Part shown: piece after piece, positions 62,983 through 64,000 of the stretch | Position numbering within the stretch: position 1 is the first letter of the stretch | How the letters are laid out: the number at the start of each line of letters is the position of its first letter | Source of the DNA: Paenibacillus oralis | Lineage (GTDB): Bacteria > Bacillota > Bacilli > Paenibacillales > Paenibacillaceae | Length of the DNA stretch: 64,000 bases | Direction: 5' to 3' | NCBI RefSeq assembly: GCF_003863965.1 | Contig: NZ_RRCN01000001.1 | Coordinates: forward strand, 7,189,071-7,253,070 | Position numbers and translations under genes: made by a program | The notes under the pieces: generated by a model | What the model was told of the DNA's origin: nothing | Seen by the model: the letters and a program-made list of their open reading frames with translations, nothing else | Database searches by the model: none

Positions 62983-64000
62983 ATGACCCGCAAAACCGCG
63001 CACCTGATTTCCCACACGCATTGGGACCGGGAATGGTACATGCCTTATGAAGCTCATCACTACCTATTGATCGAACTGATGAACCGCCTGCTGGAGACCT
63101 TGGAGCGGGACAGCCGGTTCCGCCATTTTCATCTGGATGGGCAAACGGTCGTCCTGGAGGATTATTTGCAGGTGCATCCCGAAAAAAGAGAGCTGCTAAA
63201 GAAGCATATCCGTGAAGGACGCATCGCCGTCGGACCGTGGTATGTGCTTCAGGACGAATTTCTCACCAGTTCCGAGGCCAACGTCCGCAACCTGCTCATC
63301 GGCCACCAGGATGCCGCGGAGTTCGGAGCCGTATGCAAATTGGGCTATTTTCCGGACTCCTTCGGCAACATCGGCCAGGCGCCCCAGCTGCTGCAGCAGG
63401 CCGGCATTGATGTTGCCGTGTTCGGACGCGGCGTCAAACCGACCGGCTTCGACAATAAGGTGGACGAATTCGCCGGCTCCGGGTACGAATCGCCGTTTTC
63501 CGAAATGCATTGGGCCGCGCCCGACGGTTCGTCCGTGCTTGGGCTGCTGTTCGCCAACTGGTACAGCAACGGGAACGAAGTGCCGGTCGATGCGGAAGAA
63601 GCCGCTATTTATTGGAGCAAAAAACTGGTGGATGCCGAAAAATACGCCTCCACAACGGAGCTTCTGTTTATGAACGGCTGCGACCATCAGCCGGTGCAGA
63701 CCGGCCTGCCGGACGCGTTGGAGACCGCGCGGGCGCTTTATCCGCAGGTCGATTTCATGCATTCCAGCTTCGCGCAGTACTTGGAAGCCCTAAAACGTCA
63801 ACTTCCGGATCGTCTCGTCACGATCACCGGGGAGCTGCGCAGCCAGCATACCGACGGCTGGGGGACGCTCGTCAACACGGCGTCGGCGCGGGTTTACCTG
63901 AAGCAGATGAACCAGCGCGGGCAGACGCTGCTGGAAAGAGGAGCCGAACCGCTCGCCGCGCTTGCCGCGCTGACCGGTGCTAAGGCCTATCCGCATCGTC
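62983..64000 (+). CDS. Second GH38 alpha-mannosidase (MngB-like), 3'-truncated by window edge
   Basis: Open from ATG 62983 to the end of the window (339 codons, no stop). Starts MTRKTAHLISHTHWDREWYM, with the zinc-binding HxHxD of GH38 at residues 11-15; the nucleophile aspartate is in LGYFPDSFGNIGQAPQLL, and LLFMNGCDHQPVQ follows. This arrangement resembles mannosylglycerate hydrolase/MngB and related short GH38 enzymes more than the first GH38 in this locus. Three ATGs overlap; the third has AGGAGG at 7 nt. It is divergent from the ABC operon and likely co-regulated. Confidence 0.93.
   Translation, partial: MTRKTAHLISHTHWDREWYMPYEAHHYLLIELMNRLLETLERDSRFRHFHLDGQTVVLEDYLQVHPEKRELLKKHIREGRIAVGPWYVLQDEFLTSSEANVRNLLIGHQDAAEFGAVCKLGYFPDSFGNIGQAPQLLQQAGIDVAVFGRGVKPTGFDNKVDEFAGSGYESPFSEMHWAAPDGSSVLGLLFANWYSNGNEVPVDAEEAAIYWSKKLVDAEKYASTTELLFMNGCDHQPVQTGLPDALETARALYPQVDFMHSSFAQYLEALKRQLPDRLVTITGELRSQHTDGWGTLVNTASARVYLKQMNQRGQTLLERGAEPLAALAALTGAKAYPHR

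Overview
The window looks like a chromosomal segment from a low-GC-lineage but moderately GC-rich Gram-positive spore-former, most likely Paenibacillus or a close relative (Paenibacillaceae). Evidence: strong AGGAGG-type ribosome binding sites throughout; a gene run matching the Bacillus subtilis yrv/yrr region (cysteine desulfurase, PRC-barrel protein, AI-2E transporter, alaS, ireB, ruvX, DUF1292, mltG, two U32 proteins, class B PBP); a Bacillus-type glcT-ptsG-ptsH-ptsI locus and mtlARFD operon; and an ATPase-less sugar ABC importer with a membrane-anchored AraC regulator of the kind Paenibacillus carries in large numbers. Genus is inferred from family knowledge, not from a search.

Layout. 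1-3.5 kb: polyphosphate kinase (5' end off the window) converging on, and overlapping, exopolyphosphatase. 3.5-5.1 kb: degenerate IS1595-type transposase behind a promoter with operator-like palindromes. 5.1-10.4 kb: PTS core (ptsI, ptsH, ptsG) with an antiterminator leader and its regulator glcT. 10.5-12.6 kb: flotillin and NfeD-like partner. 12.8-18.1 kb: iron-type alcohol dehydrogenase and the galKET Leloir operon, divergent from an AraC regulator. 19.2-25.9 kb: sirtuin, HAD phosphatase, membrane acyltransferase, KGG-repeat stress protein, ilvD, polysaccharide deacetylase fusion. 26-49 kb: the yrr/yrv-like block on the minus strand, interrupted by a chemoreceptor gene with a textbook sigma-D promoter and by mtlARFD; alaS has a T-box leader and a near-consensus promoter. 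49.5-64 kb: a glycan-use locus: membrane AraC regulator, GH130, GH38 alpha-mannosidase (frameshifted in a G8 tract), GH3, solute-binding lipoprotein, two permeases, and a divergent second GH38 enzyme that runs off the right end.

Function. The window is dominated by carbohydrate uptake and its control: glucose (PTS), mannitol (PTS), galactose (Leloir) and a mannose-containing glycan (ABC plus glycosidases), with candidate CcpA (cre) sites before mtlA and the ABC operon. The rest is housekeeping: tRNA charging and wobble modification, sulfur transfer, cell-wall synthesis, membrane microdomains and phosphate storage.

Most unusual signal. At least six intergenic sites hold elements of about 185-200 nt built on one plan: four units of roughly 16-25 nt, two in direct orientation then two inverted, starting at offsets of about 0, 50, 112 and 163. 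The unit sequence differs between elements but the geometry is held, and partner units within an element share the same variants. Two loci (28 kb and 41 kb) carry two such elements in the same order with the same ~122-nt gap. A separate 205-bp MITE-like repeat with terminal inverted repeats sits against the ireB stop codon.
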